A DNA stretch of 64,000 bases, taken from Leptidea sinapis. Its lineage: Eukaryota > Arthropoda > Insecta > Lepidoptera > Pieridae. Where the stretch lies: positions 29,660,501-29,724,500 of the forward strand of contig NC_066265.1 of NCBI RefSeq assembly GCF_905404315.1, in the 5' to 3' direction. The translations under genes were made by a program, and so were the position numbers. The notes under the pieces were generated by a model. It had not been told where the DNA came from. It did no database searches and was given only the letters and a program-made list of their open reading frames with translations. Of this stretch, positions 11,490 through 21,859 are shown piece after piece (positions within the stretch are counted from its first letter, which is position 1; each line of letters begins with the position of its first letter).

Positions 11490-12260
11490 GAATGAATGAA
11501 TAAGCCTTTATTGCAAACAATGTAAGATTCGTACAATATATACAGTCTAATCTAATCTAAATAATATTGTAAACTAAGTAATATTCTAATCTAAGTTATA
11601 TTCTAATCTAAGTAATAATCTAATATAAGTGATATTCTTAATCTTCTACATCAGGGGTCCTCAAGCTTGAACAGCTCGCGATCTACCTCAAAATCGTTAG
11701 ACTACGATTGATCGACTCTGAGAGGCATCAAGTATGTGTGATGAAGGATTGTCGTCTATGTAGAGTGTCACGATGACATAGATATTAGTTTTGCTGCTCT
11801 AAAATATCAATGAAAAACTCATAATTATTCAAAATTGCGAGTTTAATGGTTCTTATAAAACAAACGCGTTCTAGTGTCTAGAGTTCTAAACTTAACTAAA
11901 AGTGACTTCGGATGTTGAATCTGCATGACACTGCATGTCCTGAGCATACTTTTCATAAGATAGTACGGAAATTACCGATTTTAGTAACCTAAAACAAAAT
12001 CTGTGAATAGTTCTATATCGGATTTCTTTCTGGAGATCGACTCAAAAAGCACTCGTGATCGACCTGTCGTTCGCGATCGACCGTTTGAGCACCCCTGTTC
12101 TACATCGTTCGCTTGTCTGCCGACATAGGCCTCCTTCAGAAATTTCCATTGTGATCTGTCCAGAGCAGATCGTCTCCACGTTGGTCCAGCCACTTTTTTA
12201 AAATCATCTTCCCATCTAATGGGTTGTCTTCCTTGATTCCTTTTCCCTTGATACCAGTCT
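11490..12260 (-). mobile_element. RTE-like LINE 3' end split by a hAT element
   Basis: The minus strand encodes a C-terminal block, WEDDFKK then AGPTWRRSALDRSQWKFLKE and AYVGRQANDVE (12105-12235). The 3' UTR continues on the other side of the 446-bp hAT element and ends in an attcattcattc tail (11492-11505). Before the hAT arrived the join read cttctacatcgttcgc. The 70-aa frame at 11981-12193 is a chimera across this junction. Confidence 0.65.
11652..12097. mobile_element. Non-autonomous hAT element with 8-bp target duplication
   Basis: Terminal inverted repeats CAGGGGTCCTCAA (left) and TTTGAGCACCCCTG (right) enclose 446 bp without transposase coding. It is flanked by identical 8-bp duplications TTCTACAT (11644-11651 and 12098-12105), the length diagnostic of hAT. 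Internal subterminal motifs (gcgatctac, gatcgactc, gatcgacc) recur near both ends. Confidence 0.85.
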
Positions 12261-12900
12261 ATAATTTGATTTTATAGATGATATTTATATTTAAATAACT
12301 AGAACTTATTCAATCTTAAATGCTACATAGCGAGATTGGTTTAGAATCTTGGAGACACTTATATGAGTAATTGCTATCTTCTGTGGCTAATTTGATGTTC
12401 CGCTCAAAATCGATAATTTTAAACTGGTATAGCATACTTTTATACTATACTTTATAATTATACTTTTTTGTTAAATATGTTATGTAAACGAATAAAACGG
12501 TATTAGTTAAAAATACTTATATTTTTTATAAATTACTTCCAATTCTTCTCACCATAGTACTGGCCTAGGTACCTAGGGTATGTTGTATGACCATAAATCC
12601 CTTTTTTCGTTTTAATTATTAAAACACTTGTAACTATGAAATATACATGTATGATATTTTGGTAGTGAATTCTCAAATAAGTGACCTTTCAAAATATGCA
12701 GAAAATCGTTTGCGTACAGTTCGTCAAATAAAAAAATATAGATATCTAAAAAACTGTCCTAGGTACCCACACGTTCCCCTACAAAGAAGTAGGTGTAATG
12801 GTATATTACTAAAACATTGAGAACAAAAAATTGGGTAGAAATTAAAAATCATCCGATTGTACTCACGGTGATATTAACAAACGCAGCTACTCACAGCTTC
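12261..12900. other. Unassigned AT-rich stretch
   Basis: No gene recognised. It contains short palindromes such as cctaggtacctagg near 12563. Confidence 0.3.
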
Positions 12901-12903
12901 TTA

Positions 12904-13099
12904 CGGCCGTTTTGAATAAACTATCTATCCTTAGTTTAAACTTACTAGAGGTAGAAAAATCTATCCTTTTACGCTTACCTACATTTCAATAACATATCGA
13001 CATAACTATAATATGACATAACTATGGATAGATAAGATCTTGTCATTAAACGGTGATTGCATATATCCGCAACTAGAGATACGTTATTGAAAACGGCCG
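12904..13099. mobile_element. MITE, PIF/Harbinger-like, TTA target duplication
   Basis: A 196-bp element with ends cggccgttttgaataa and ttattgaaaacggccg. The imperfect arms continue with tatctatcc (left) and ggatagata (right). TTA flanks both sides (12901-12903 and 13100-13102), fitting the 3-bp TWA duplication of Harbinger elements. No coding capacity. Confidence 0.6.
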
Positions 13100-13102
13100 T
13101 TA

Positions 13103-13445
13103 ATTAGATTGGCACAGATAACAATATAAAGAAATGGTCCTTTGTATCTGTATAATAAGTGTAAGTAACGTGATAACGTGAAAGGAAAGGAAAGTTTATA
13201 TCGTTAACAATGTTCATGTTGTGAATACGTAAGCGACAGTATGGACGTGACGATGGCAACAGTGCTCATATTGGATTTATGGACACCTCAGTGCATCTTA
13301 ATGCAACCGTTGGAGCTCTGCAACAGTGCATGGCACTACACAGCTTCTGACTAACCCATTGTTCGAGGGTAAATATGGCGACGGGACTTTTTATCAACAA
13401 TCATTTTATTTCTTGATATCACATTGATAACCTTTTTTGTTTGGA
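13103..13445. other. Unassigned stretch
   Basis: No gene or recognised repeat. Confidence 0.3.
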
Positions 13446-13707
13446 AAAAGGCATAAAAGGCATTTATTTTCTCAAAATTGATTCCTTTAGAATTATTTTT
13501 GATGTCATTTCCAATATACTAGGTACTACTACCGCTTCGGAAACAAATGGCACACTGAGAGAGAAGATGCGGCGCAAGAAACTCTCCGAGCATTCTTTTT
13601 TTTGCGCTCTTTTCAATAAAAATATACAGTATTGTACAGTCATTTCGTCCCAGGCTATCCGAACACTTAGATATTCAGCTGTACCACATATAATCACAAC
13701 ATTCTAT
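13446..13707 (+). repeat. Repeat D copy, 3'-truncated
   Basis: Starts aaaggcataaaaggcattta ttttctc and runs through accgcttcggaaacaaatgg, gcgcaagaaactctccgagc and ccaggctatccgaacactta. The last part of the family (aagtcccagccactg type) is missing. The overlapping 90-aa and 77-aa frames come from this repeat. Confidence 0.6.
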
Positions 13708-13773
13708 AGTTAGTTTCTGTTTTTAAGATAAACTTAGTATACTAGCGTAATAGACAAACACTCTCCTCATTAT

Positions 13774-14088
13774 TAGTGGGAGGCTCCTTTGCATAGGATG
13801 CCGGCTAGATTATGGGTACCACGACGGCGCCTATTTCTGCCGTGAAGCAGTAATCTGTAAACATTACTGTGTTTCAGTCTGAAGGGCGGCGTAGCTAGTG
13901 AAATTACTGGGCAAATGAGACTAAACATCTTATGTCTCAAGGTGACGAGTGCAATTATTGTGGTGCTGATCAGAACTTTTGGGGTTTTCAAGAATCCTGA
14001 GTGGCATAACATTGTAATGCGCAGGGCTTCTCAATAACCATCAGCTGAACGTCTTGCTCGTCTCGTTCCTTATTGTCATAAAAAAAAT
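13774..14088 (+). repeat. Repeat B, full-length copy
   Basis: About 315 bp from agtgggaggctcctttgcat to an A-run after ctcgttccttattgtcata. Order of blocks: ggcgcctatttctgccgtga, agcagtaatctgtaaacatt actgtgtttc, gggcaaatgagac, cttatgtctcaaggtgacga g, cagctgaacgtc. Its 3' tail resembles that of LINE A, suggesting a SINE or a LINE 3'-UTR derivative. Confidence 0.65.
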
Positions 14089-14584
14089 CATTGCGGCGAG
14101 ACTAAATTTAAAATGTTCATGTGTGTTAGTGGTCTTTTGGTCAATCCTTATGACAAATATTGATAAACGGCGTCATATTCACGTATACAATTTTTTATTT
14201 TCTAACACATATTTTATTTAATTAATATTATCTTTAAAAAATATAGTCTTTACTGCATATTTAATGTAATATTTAGTATTTTAGTGCATATGTTCTGCAA
14301 ATATAAAGATCACGAATATAGTATTACCGAATCAGCATTTCCCTGTGAAATGTTTCTTAACTGGATTGTTGCTATATGTAACAAAACAATCTAATACATA
14401 AAACGCCAACATTATATTTTTTAATTAATATCGGTTAAAACTCAGAACAATAACGATAAAAGCATTAAAATTAAAACGCGGTCCAACTTGACAGGAGATT
14501 AATGGACACTAAAACTTCGTCTAATACTCTAGTATAGTAAATTTATGGTTTTTAACAGGTCTTAAAATACCGAAATCATCAAGT
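14089..14584. other. Unassigned AT-rich stretch
   Basis: No gene or recognised repeat. Confidence 0.3.
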
Positions 14585-14835
14585 ATTTTTTTTATGAAAA
14601 TAAGGGACGAGACGAGCAGGACGTTCAGCTGGTCGTAATTGATACGCCCTGCCCATTACAATGCAGTGCCGCTCAGAATTTTTGGGGGTTTTCAAGAATA
14701 CAACTGCGCTCGTCACCTTGAGATATAAGATGTTAAGTCTCATTTGCCCAGTAATTTCACTAGCTACGGCGCCCTTCAGACCGAAACACAGTTATGCTTA
14801 CACATTATTGCTTCACGGTAGAAATAGGCGCCGTT
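14585..14835 (-). repeat. Repeat B copy, antisense, lacking its first ~70 bp
   Basis: Runs from tttttttatgaaaataaggg acgagacgagcagg to gtagaaataggcgccgtt. It faces the plus-strand copy at 13774-14088, so the two form a long, interrupted inverted pair about 500 bp apart. The 116-aa frame over it is non-host. Confidence 0.65.
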
Positions 14836-15680
14836 TCAATGTACTGTGTATATGTTGTACTATAAATAAATTCATGCGGATAGCCTTCCATCGTGTTAGA
14901 AGGGTTATGGATCATCTGGCAATTCTCGCACGCTTCGACAACCACCTTATAGCCTTATCTCACCATGCTCTAGTAGGCAACCCTTTCAAATTAACCTTTA
15001 TAATTTTATAGAGTTTTATTATGAAAATTCCCTTTTATGTCGCTGTTTATCTATTGTGTATTATTTCTATCATGATATGTAAGTTTTCCAATAACATTAT
15101 TTAAGCTGTGTACGTCGCTACGCTGAGAAATGTCTTAATACCGTGCGTGAAATTTCGATTAGCCTTATGTAAGAACGCCAAGACTTACACGTGCCTTAAT
15201 ATATTTGTTTTGTTTGGACAATTTCCAAAAAGTTCTTTGGTAATTGTCAATCAAAAATAACAGGGCAGAGGAAAGTTTGACCTTACACTGATGAAGTGAG
15301 ATCTGAAAAAAATGTGTGGCTGAATGCGAGGCAGATGGTGAACCGAGAGAGAACTACATTAAATGTTACAAATCATTTATTTATTTAGGTTCAAAAAGAA
15401 TACTTTTCGAATGCTGTACATTTTACCCATAAATCTACACTTTTTAAGATTTAATGACAAGTGGCAAGAATCTTGTTACCACCCATTATATTTATAGTTT
15501 CAGCATCAACAATTTTTTTATACAATCTATATTTCATATATTTCTGCTGCATCACCTGGTGTAGTTGCTTAATTTAGAAGGAAGTAAATAAATTATATAA
15601 ATTCTATGTACTTATAGAGAATTATTATTATTATTTTTTTTTAATTTTTTACATACATTATATAAATAAAATAAAAGAGC
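14836..15680. other. Unassigned AT-rich stretch
   Basis: No gene recognised. Confidence 0.3.
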
Positions 15681-15710
15681 CCTGGGGGTAGTTACTGTAC
15701 TACCCCCAGG
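15681..15710. repeat. Perfect 12-bp GC-rich stem-loop
   Basis: cctgggggtagt (15681-15692) and actacccccagg (15699-15710) are exact complements around tactgt. It stands out in AT-rich surroundings. Confidence 0.75.
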
Positions 15711-15789
15711 AAGAGAGTGAGGAGAAGAGAGTGAAATCATTTTAAGTATATTTGTTGTAGTTGAAGGGTTTATTTAATGAGAATAAGAA

Positions 15790-15930
15790 GAAATTTATGA
15801 GATTTCTCTATCCCGTTTAATATAGAAGGGGGCCAAGAGATGAGAGACTTCTGATGGGAAGTGAGAATCAGCTGCCGCCGGACATTCGCAATAGCATGGG
15901 CAAGGAATGCGATGAAACTTTAAAGTGACA
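15790..15930 (-). mobile_element. Degenerate LINE 3' tail (gaggcaaacg type)
   Basis: Resembles 5705-5820 in block order (gggggccaagagatgagaga ... tgccgccggacattcgcaat ... gcgatgaaactttaa). Heavily diverged. Confidence 0.35.
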
Positions 15931-16439
15931 GTTTGCTCTAAAGTCAAAACTTCAAGATTCCGAAATCGCGTGGTTCAGGAATATAGGCATATGAGTCCAC
16001 AAGATGGATAGCCACTTTTGCAAGGTATTAGGATAGGGATTGCCTATCGATACAAGAAGTTTCAATTATATAATATATGAATATACAAGTTATATAAAGG
16101 GTGTTAAAAAATCCTTTACATATTAAGGCGTATATTGAGATCAAGTAGTGAGTACATATAAATATTGATTTTCAGGAAAAAATCACATAAAAAAATGTAA
16201 TAACGAACCCAATTATAAAAGTTTGGACACCTCTGCCTGCGCCCATTTTTCCCCGCCCACACACCCATTTTATTCATGTTAGCTGCTGCGGGCGGCTGGC
16301 CGCTCAGCTGACACTAACTTTATGCCATTGGACCGAGTTCAGGGCGATGACCTTAGTTTACTGGTAGAATAAATAAGTCAGGGGTTCTCAAGAGTATCTC
16401 CGATATCGACATAGTCGGATGGGGATGTAAATTCGCAAT
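15931..16439. other. Unassigned stretch
   Basis: No gene. 16230-16310 is GC-richer (cgcccatttttccccgccca, ctgctgcgggcggctggccg). Confidence 0.3.
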
Positions 16440-16610
16440 ATAACGTGATGTTCAGTCTTAACACACACAGTCAAAGAGTCAAACCGATCTTCTTCGATTT
16501 GATTATCAACGATTCGAGCCGTTCTTGGTGAAAACAGTACTCCGTGTGAGGCCGAACTTTTATCTCATACAGTTGCAGGCGGCTTGAAGTGAAATATTGT
16601 CTCCCCCTAT
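16440..16610 (-). mobile_element. LINE A fragment, degenerate
   Basis: Shares gtactccgtgtgaggccgaa ctt...catacagttgcaggcggctt gaa with the LINE A relic at 3920-3990. The encoded motif there is YKAQIRPHTEY-like. Confidence 0.45.
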
Positions 16611-17110
16611 TTAGTGCTTAGTGGAGTGTTCTCAAGTAGATACAAGGGAGACCTTTTGGTAATGAACCGATAAATTTGCGTCTTAGAAATAGACATATTT
16701 TTATTACACTTAACACAAATAAACATTGTATCAAAATAATGTTAAACGGGGAATTGAAGCGTATAAATTTTTATTAAAACCTAAAATTAAAACATGGCAA
16801 TTTTAAATTAAATTAGTATTTATGAAAATATATAATAGTTACTATCAAGAATTATGCTAAAATGGGCACCGCTCAGCGTATGGTGTAGCAAATGCTACAG
16901 CGCTGATTTTCAGCGTAGCGTATTACGAGGGATGTGTGAGTTTGAAAAGTTTGAATATTTTAGATACTTACAGGATAACACATGCTTAAAACTGAAAACC
17001 TACACAAATAACTTATACATAGAAAATACAACATTGAAGAATAAAGAAAGAAAGATTTACCGATATAAGTAGTTACAAAATATGCAAATAATTAAAACAA
17101 AATATGATAC
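16611..17110. other. Unassigned AT-rich stretch
   Basis: No gene. The 72-aa frame at 16854-17072 lacks any signature. Confidence 0.3.
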
Positions 17111-17422
17111 CAGTGGGAGGCTCCTTTGGACAGGATGCCAACTAGATTATGAGTACCACAACGGCGCCTATTTCTGCCGTGAAGCAGTAATGTGCAAGTA
17201 TTATTGTGTTACGATCTGAAGGGCGCCGTAGTTAGTGAAATTACTGATCAAACGAGACTTAACATCTTATGTCTCAAGGTGACGAGCGCGATAGTAGTGC
17301 CGCTCAGAATGTTTCGGTTTTTCAAGAAGAATCCTGAGCGGCACTGCGTTGTAATGTGCAAGGCGTATCATTTATCATCAGCTGAACGCCCTGCTCGTCT
17401 CATCCCTTATTCTAAAAAAAAA
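17111..17422 (+). repeat. Repeat B, full-length copy
   Basis: cagtgggaggctcctttgga to ctcatcccttattct plus an A-run, with all family blocks in order and little divergence. It is adjacent to an antisense copy at 17950. Confidence 0.65.
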
Positions 17423-17712
17423 CCTATGGGCCGCGAGTAACAATTATCTAAAATGTTCTGCGTATGAGTTGCCTTTTGCTTTTCAACAACAACAAAATCA
17501 TAATTGACCGTGGATTAATTACCACACTGACATAGAGTATTTACGTAAATGGAGCACGCGACAGCCTCGCCCTTGCTCGGGTTGAACTCTACGCGGTAAC
17601 AAGTTCACGTATACAGTTTCATTGTTTACTTCAAACAAGTCAGACTGACTACTTAAAGTATATATAATATGTGTTGACGATATCTATATTATATAGTAGT
17701 ATCTATGCTTCA
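17423..17712. other. Unassigned stretch between repeats
   Basis: No gene or recognised repeat. 17545-17600 is GC-richer. Confidence 0.3.
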
Positions 17713-17945
17713 TCTATATAAATGAAAGATGTAATGTTTGTGTGGTTGTAGGGGGTAATGCGTAATCGCTGGATCTACTGAACCGATTTTGAAAATTTGC
17801 TTACCAATAGAAAGCCATATTTGTGAGTGTCGTAGGCTATCTATTAACCCGTAAAATGAGACTTTTTCGTGGTGGGATTTGCAAAGTCTAAAAAAACACA
17901 GTGGATTAAAAACATTTCTTACGAATGCTGCCTTAAAGATGATGG
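17713..17945 (+). mobile_element. Helitron 5'-end fragment
   Basis: Begins A/TCTATATAAATGAAAGATG and contains the family phrase ggatctactgaaccgatttt gaaaattt, as in the lepidopteran Helitron interior. The 3' end is absent: repeat B begins at about 17950. Confidence 0.4.
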
Positions 17946-17949
17946 TAGT

Positions 17950-18159
17950 GTCTTGAAAAACCCTTAAATTCTGAGCGGCACTACAATTGCGCTCGTCACC
18001 TTGAGACATAAGTTGTTAAGACTCATTTGCCCAGTAATTTCACTAGCTACGGTGCCCTTCAGAAACACAATAATGCTTACACATTACTGCTTCACGGCAG
18101 AAAGAGGCGCTGTTGTGGTGCCCATAATCTAGCCGGCATCTTATGCAAAGGAGCCTTCT
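17950..18159 (-). repeat. Repeat B copy, antisense, missing its 3' tail
   Basis: ttgaaaaacccttaaattct gagcggcact through ctagctacggtgcccttcag to atctagccggcatcttatgc aaaggagcctt. The usual tail (cagctgaacgtcctgctcgt) is missing. Confidence 0.6.
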
Positions 18160-18827
18160 ACAGGTTGTATTCGAACATAATACATAAGCGTAAAAAGCGA
18201 ATCTATTGTTATTGTAACCGAATTTGATTTTCAATTCGTAAACAGTGAGCCATGCTTGGAAATCACTCCTTAGTATTTTGAATATTCAACTGGCTAACAC
18301 TGACAACTCAAAATTTGTCACGTATAGAGCTGTCGGGCCGTCTTTACGCCAGTATATTCTAGCCGCCTTCTTAAAACCGCATTCTTCATAATAAAAAGCT
18401 TATCGATCGACGGTATAAACCTATATGAGTTAAAACGTGTTTAAAGCCTATCGAACGTTCTATATAATTCCTTATTAATAATCGTTTGATAAACCTCCGA
18501 TAACTAATACGTCTCTATAGTACGAAATGTTGCCATTTCGTACAAAAAAATATGATTTTAATTGATTTTGCGAGGAACTGTCTAAGGAAACAGACATCTT
18601 TTCAATGTCAATGGCTTGTTAGTTGTCAAAAGTTGATGTCAAAGTTTTTGTATACATTAACGATGTTTGTTGAAGGTGTCGGAAAAAAATAAGCCGTCTG
18701 GGAGCTTTAAATAAAAACACAAAATAATGTATAGTGGAATTATGTATCTTATATAGCCGCTACACTGTACAGAAAAGTCCGCGATCGCACATGTCTATCT
18801 CTTAAGGATAACATACCAAATCCATTT
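18160..18827. other. Unassigned stretch
   Basis: No gene or recognised repeat. Confidence 0.3.
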
Positions 18828-18910
18828 TTAACCGACTTCAAAAAGGAGGAGGTTATCAATTCGATCGATATTTTTTATATGTATTATTCTGAGATTTATG
18901 ATCCGAATTA

Positions 18911-19328
18911 CGTTTAAAAAAACCGACTTCAAAAACTGAAAAGTATCAAATAACTAATAATTTAATTTAATACACATTACCTTTAATACTAATAAAATAT
19001 TATTAATTGTATGTGCTACATATTGATAGCTTTGAAGTCGGTACCTACACTCGCCACGCGTGACTTTGAGCGGGATAGCTTCGTCTAGAACAAAACAACC
19101 CAAGCGGACAGACACGCGAGACAACCTTAATAATTACAGTAAGTAAGCTGTTTATAATATTAAGTTTTATTTTGTTTAGAGCTTGGCACCGACTTAAAAT
19201 CTATCAATAGGTAGCAAGCACTGTATATAAATAATAGCATTTTATTAATATTAAAGGTAAAGGTGTATTAAATAAAATTTTGAGTTATTTGATACTTTTC
19301 AGTTTTTGAAGTCGGTTTCTTTAAACGT
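18911..19328. mobile_element. MITE with ~95-bp terminal inverted repeats
   Basis: The left arm cgtttaaaaaaaccgacttc aaaaactgaaaagtatcaaa taact is mirrored by the right arm ...agttatttgatacttttcag tttttgaagtcggtttcttt aaacg. The arms continue through the tattaaaggtaa region. The spacer (about 19020-19200) holds gaagtcggtacctacactcg ccacgcgtgac. The ccgacttcaaaaa-type end is shared with 18828-18900 and with the element at 38771. Confidence 0.6.
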
Positions 19329-19544
19329 AGTTTTTTTTAAACTAAAAAAAAAACTGGCAATTAAGAGTGGTAATGTAAAAGTTACACCGATAAGATATTA
19401 ATCCTAACCGTTATGATATTACATAATATTATAAAATCGTTAAATTTTTAACTCTATCTTTGTAGACACATTTCCGATGGCCTTAGACTACATTGTTCCC
19501 GAATACTTAGGTACATCATATTTTTTATTTACCGAACAGCGTCT

Positions 19545-19855
19545 TTCGGGTCAGATTCCTGCCACCGAATTCCACCTTTGCACGACACGCCACAAATTAG
19601 GATATCATCCCCACCATCTGGATGTGTGGCGGTCCTCCACAGTGCGAGGAGGTTTCTTCCTCGTACTACAACGCTGTGGAATGAGCTTCCTTGTGCGGTG
19701 TTTCCGGGACGATACGACATGAGTACCTTCAAAAAAAGCGCGTACACCTTTCTCTTGTGATTCCTCTGGTGTTGCAAGAGAATGTGGGCGGCGTTGATCA
19801 CTTAACACCAGGTGACCCGTACGCCCGTTGTCCTCCTATTCCATAAAAAAAAAGA
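19545..19855 (+). mobile_element. LINE A 3' end, 5'-truncated
   Basis: Encodes in shifted frames PATEFHLCTTRHKLGYHPHH, LDVWRSSTVRGG, then RRFLPRTTTLWNELPCAVFP GRYDMSTFKKSAY. The 3' UTR follows (gattcctctggtgttgcaag agaatgtgggcgg) and the tail gtcctcctattccat plus an A-run. The coding blocks match 59508-59970 (minus). Confidence 0.7.
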
Positions 19856-20354
19856 TAGTGATGAAGATATGAACTGTCGAATAGGAGACAGCTGATCGAT
19901 GTCGACAATGTTTTTACTAAAATTTATTGAAGTAGGCGTTACTTTGCAGAAATCCATAATTATCCAAATGTTTTAAGTTTTTTTAGTGTTATTTCCGCCA
20001 ATATTTGTCTTTAAACAATTCGATACGTGTTGCGCCTAAATTTGGCACGAGTCAGACTTTGGCGAGTCAACATGTCCTGAGGATGCCTCGTGTAGAGGAG
20101 AAACACGTGTCAAATTATTTAAAGACAAATATTGGCGGAATTAACACTAAAAAAAACTTAAAACATTTGGATAATTATGGATTTCTGCAAAGTAACGCCT
20201 ACTTCAATAAATTTTAGTAAAAACATTGTCGACATCGATCAGCTATCTCGTATTCGACAGTTCATATCTTCATCACTATCTTTTTTTTTATGGAATAGTA
20301 GGACAAACGAGCGTACGGGTCACCTGGTGTTAAGTGATCAACGCCGCCCACATT
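19780..20354. repeat. Large palindrome (about 255-bp arms, about 60-bp spacer)
   Basis: The left arm, about 19780-20035, includes the LINE A tail, gatagtgatgaagatatgaa ctgtcga and ttattgaagtaggcgttact. The right arm, about 20098-20354, is its reverse complement. Both arms carry the variant gcggcgttgatcactt, where other LINE A tails in the window have gcggtgatcactt. That points to an inverted duplication rather than two independent insertions. The core (19922-20216) belongs to the foldback family also seen at 46753. Confidence 0.75.
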
Positions 20355-20405
20355 GTTTTCACTGTCGAAGGCTTAAAATCGGAAGGGGCCCAATACTATA
20401 TAAGT
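20288..20405 (-). mobile_element. LINE A tail on the right arm of the palindrome
   Basis: ttttatggaatagtaggaca aacgagcgtacgggtcacct ggtgttaagtgatcaacgcc gcccacatt is the antisense LINE A 3' tail. Homology to the left arm stops near 20354. Confidence 0.6.
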
Positions 20406-20790
20406 GTAAGAGAAGTTTAATTGAAGTGATAATGAGCGTTATAGCTCGAATATGAGATTATGAATACCATTTTTTAACAAGCGTCTAGTAGCGATATTTT
20501 AAACCTCCGATAAGTCTAGTAATATAAAGACAGTATTCTTCCAAGATGGGTGTCATCTTCGTATCGCGGGCGAGGTCAGCTGTCGCTGCGAGACCGGGCG
20601 GCGACCGCGAACACGATACACTATCTGATACCAGGAAGTGACTCAACCATCACCTTGATATGGGTTTTTGTTTGTTTTATACTATGAATTATGCATGTGC
20701 GTAATTATACTTAACTGTTATCAAATACTTAATATATCGCGGCTGTAAAGTAATAAAAAGGAAGAAAAGTGTGAGTACGGATTCTATTAT
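20406..20790. other. Unassigned stretch
   Basis: No gene. A GC-rich segment at 20565-20625 (cgggcgaggtcagctgtcgc tgcgagaccgggcggcgacc) has no assigned role. Confidence 0.3.
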
Positions 20791-21422
20791 TAGTAAAAGC
20801 TCTTTATTCGCGGGGTATATGTTCCGTAAATATGCCGCGAATACAGAAACCGTGAATACGGAATGGTAATTTTTATGGGATTATAGGGGATACGTTCCTA
20901 GGTGACAAAATAAAAAACAAACATATAGTAAAACAATTTAATTGAAGCTTTTGACCATGCTTATTAATTATTATCTTCAGGCTTAGACCACGGTTTAAAG
21001 AATTTTGTAATTTTTTCTTGCTTGGCAGTTTTTAAAAGGTGCTTCGTTTCAAACTGATATTCAGCACTGGCATTAGCAATTTGTCTTTGTTCTTCACTAA
21101 GATTTTTCAAAATTAAATGTCACATTTCCGGTGCTTTTTGAAGCGTCTTCTTGTATGGGCTGTGAATTTAACGTTTCCTCCAAGTCGATTTCAGTCAAAT
21201 CTTCATCTTGCGATTCAAGCAACTCCTGAATGTCACTTGATTCTATCTGTTCGTACTCATCTCGTCCTATTCTATTAGCAATTTGGGCTATGTTGGAATT
21301 CTTTTTATTAATATGTACCGATTACATCCGCGAATAAAGAAATCTTTAGCCGCGAATATAGGACTTGGGTCACGATTTTTTAATCAGCGAATGAAGGAAG
21401 CGTGAATAAGGAGCTTTTACTG
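20791..21422 (-). mobile_element. pogo/Tigger-like element, internally deleted, copy 1
   Basis: Ends tagtaaaagctctttattcg cgg and gtgaataaggagcttttact g form terminal inverted repeats. The minus strand carries decayed C-terminal transposase-like coding, matching copy 2 at 57510-58220 block by block (QELLE-like, DLTEIDLEE, ANASAEYQFE, LKTAKQEKITKFF, KPEDNN). The left TIR has lost its first bases' match. A 3' TA follows at 21423. Confidence 0.65.
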
Positions 21423-21424
21423 TA

Positions 21425-21859
21425 TTCAGTTATATTGTTGAACGAGGGCAGCGCATGAAGGATAATGGTGGGGATCTTTGGGGGAGGTCTTTGTCCCGCT
21501 GTGGACATCTTTCGTCTACAATGATGATTATAATGATGAAGCTGTTTTTTGCTGTAAATGTGATCTAAAACGTTTTTATTTAAACGACTATTATCTAAAC
21601 GTAACAAATACTAGCATCATATTTAAAAATATTTTAATACATAATATATGTAATTGTGTGTGTGTGGTGTGCTGTGCTGTGATATAGTGATTTTACATTT
21701 TATTTAACTTAATGCTTTATTTAGTAGTATTATTGTCTTTTTTACAATTTCATCTTATTTTCTACATTTATATATGTATAACATATTTATAAAAAACAAT
21801 ATTACAAATATAAATATAAAAAATAGAGTCTCGCCGGCGTTGGTTCACGACAATTCCGC
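21425..21859. other. Unassigned AT-rich stretch
   Basis: No host gene. The start (gggggaggtctttgtcccgc tgtggacatc, 21480) is a short remnant of the RTE LINE end seen at 9190 and 51735. Confidence 0.3.

Noticed and set aside
11981..12193. 70-aa minus-strand frame
   Set aside because: A chimera of LINE coding sequence and hAT element DNA across the 12098 junction.
13441..13713. 90-aa and 77-aa overlapping frames
   Set aside because: Both lie in repeat D, which is non-coding in its other copies.
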